From Flavobacteriaceae bacterium (GTDB lineage Bacteria; Bacteroidota; Bacteroidia; Flavobacteriales; Flavobacteriaceae): a stretch of DNA of 6,434 nt. Under the pieces are notes generated by a model that was not told the DNA's origin, did no database searches, and saw only the letters and a program-made list of their open reading frames with translations. Positions 6,356-6,434 of this stretch are shown here, in pieces (position 1 is the first letter of the stretch; each line of letters begins with the position of its first letter). Both the position numbers and the translations under genes were made by a program. The stretch spans positions 1-6,434 of the forward strand of contig JAUWLK010000155.1 in assembly GCA_030613745.1 (NCBI GenBank), read 5' to 3'.

Positions 6356-6434
6356 ATGACAGTTAGAGCAAAAAAACATCTCGGACAACATTTTTTAAAA
6401 GATGAAAATATTGCTAATAAAATTGCAAATTCTT
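6356..6434 (+). CDS. rsmA: 16S rRNA (adenine1518/1519-N6)-dimethyltransferase, N-terminal part (runs off right edge)
   Basis: The first 26 codons of an open frame read MTVRAKKHLGQHFLKDENIA and on to the window end. The block KKHLGQHFLKD (6-16) is the diagnostic N-terminus of RsmA/KsgA, in which the GQHFL residues help hold S-adenosylmethionine. The enzyme dimethylates two adjacent adenines near the 3' end of 16S rRNA during late 30S assembly, and its loss is classically linked to kasugamycin resistance. The ATG at 6356 gives the start position usual for Bacteroidetes homologues. The remaining roughly 230 or more residues expected for the family lie outside the window, so intactness is unknown. 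Confidence 0.93.
   Translation, partial: MTVRAKKHLGQHFLKDENIANKIANS

Noticed and set aside
1..6434. Hidden mobile element, CRISPR array, defence island, tRNA or riboswitch, including a flavin riboswitch before ribF
   Set aside because: No transposase, direct-repeat/spacer pattern, tRNA-like cloverleaf or conserved riboswitch core was seen; the 138-nt gap before ribF is AT-rich and lacks the GC-rich FMN-aptamer elements. Content is ordinary housekeeping plus envelope genes.

Overview
The window is AT-rich chromosomal DNA from a member of the Bacteroidetes, most likely a Flavobacteriaceae relative. Four things point there: TAnnTTTG-type -7 promoter elements in front of most genes, the absence of Shine-Dalgarno sequences, a lipoprotein and secreted proteins of flavobacterial style, and the local order ribF - serS - TPR protein - rsmA, which I remember from flavobacterial genomes (recollection, not checked). 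No rRNA, tRNA, CRISPR array, insertion sequence or phage gene is visible.

Layout. Positions 1-962 (minus strand) hold the N-terminal 320 residues of a secreted reprolysin-like zinc metalloprotease; its catalytic HExxH region lies off the left edge. It diverges from a 172-residue lipoprotein of unknown function (1052-1570, plus strand). Then, all on the plus strand, come ribF (1709-2644; FMN and FAD synthesis from riboflavin; GTG start), serS (2717-3991; seryl-tRNA synthetase), an exported 598-residue TPR-repeat protein (4391-6187), and the first 26 codons of rsmA/ksgA (6356-window end; 16S rRNA dimethyltransferase). Between serS and the TPR gene, on the minus strand, is a small but convincing 44-codon ORF (4052-4186) encoding a basic, probably helical protein.

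How the genes work together. ribF, serS and rsmA are housekeeping genes for cofactor synthesis, tRNA charging and ribosome maturation. Each of the four plus-strand genes from ribF to rsmA has its own candidate -7 element close to its start, so they look like separately promoted neighbours more than one tight operon. The metalloprotease, the lipoprotein and the TPR protein are envelope or secreted products with no visible functional link to the housekeeping genes.

I do not see a multi-gene undescribed system here. The observations most worth checking are the perfectly phased 7-nt repeat that contains both promoter elements of the TPR gene, with only 5 nt between the -7 element and the ATG (possible leaderless mRNA and repeat-length control of expression); degenerate 7-nt periodic tracts upstream of rsmA and serS; the 44-residue basic protein; and the four-cysteine lipoprotein.
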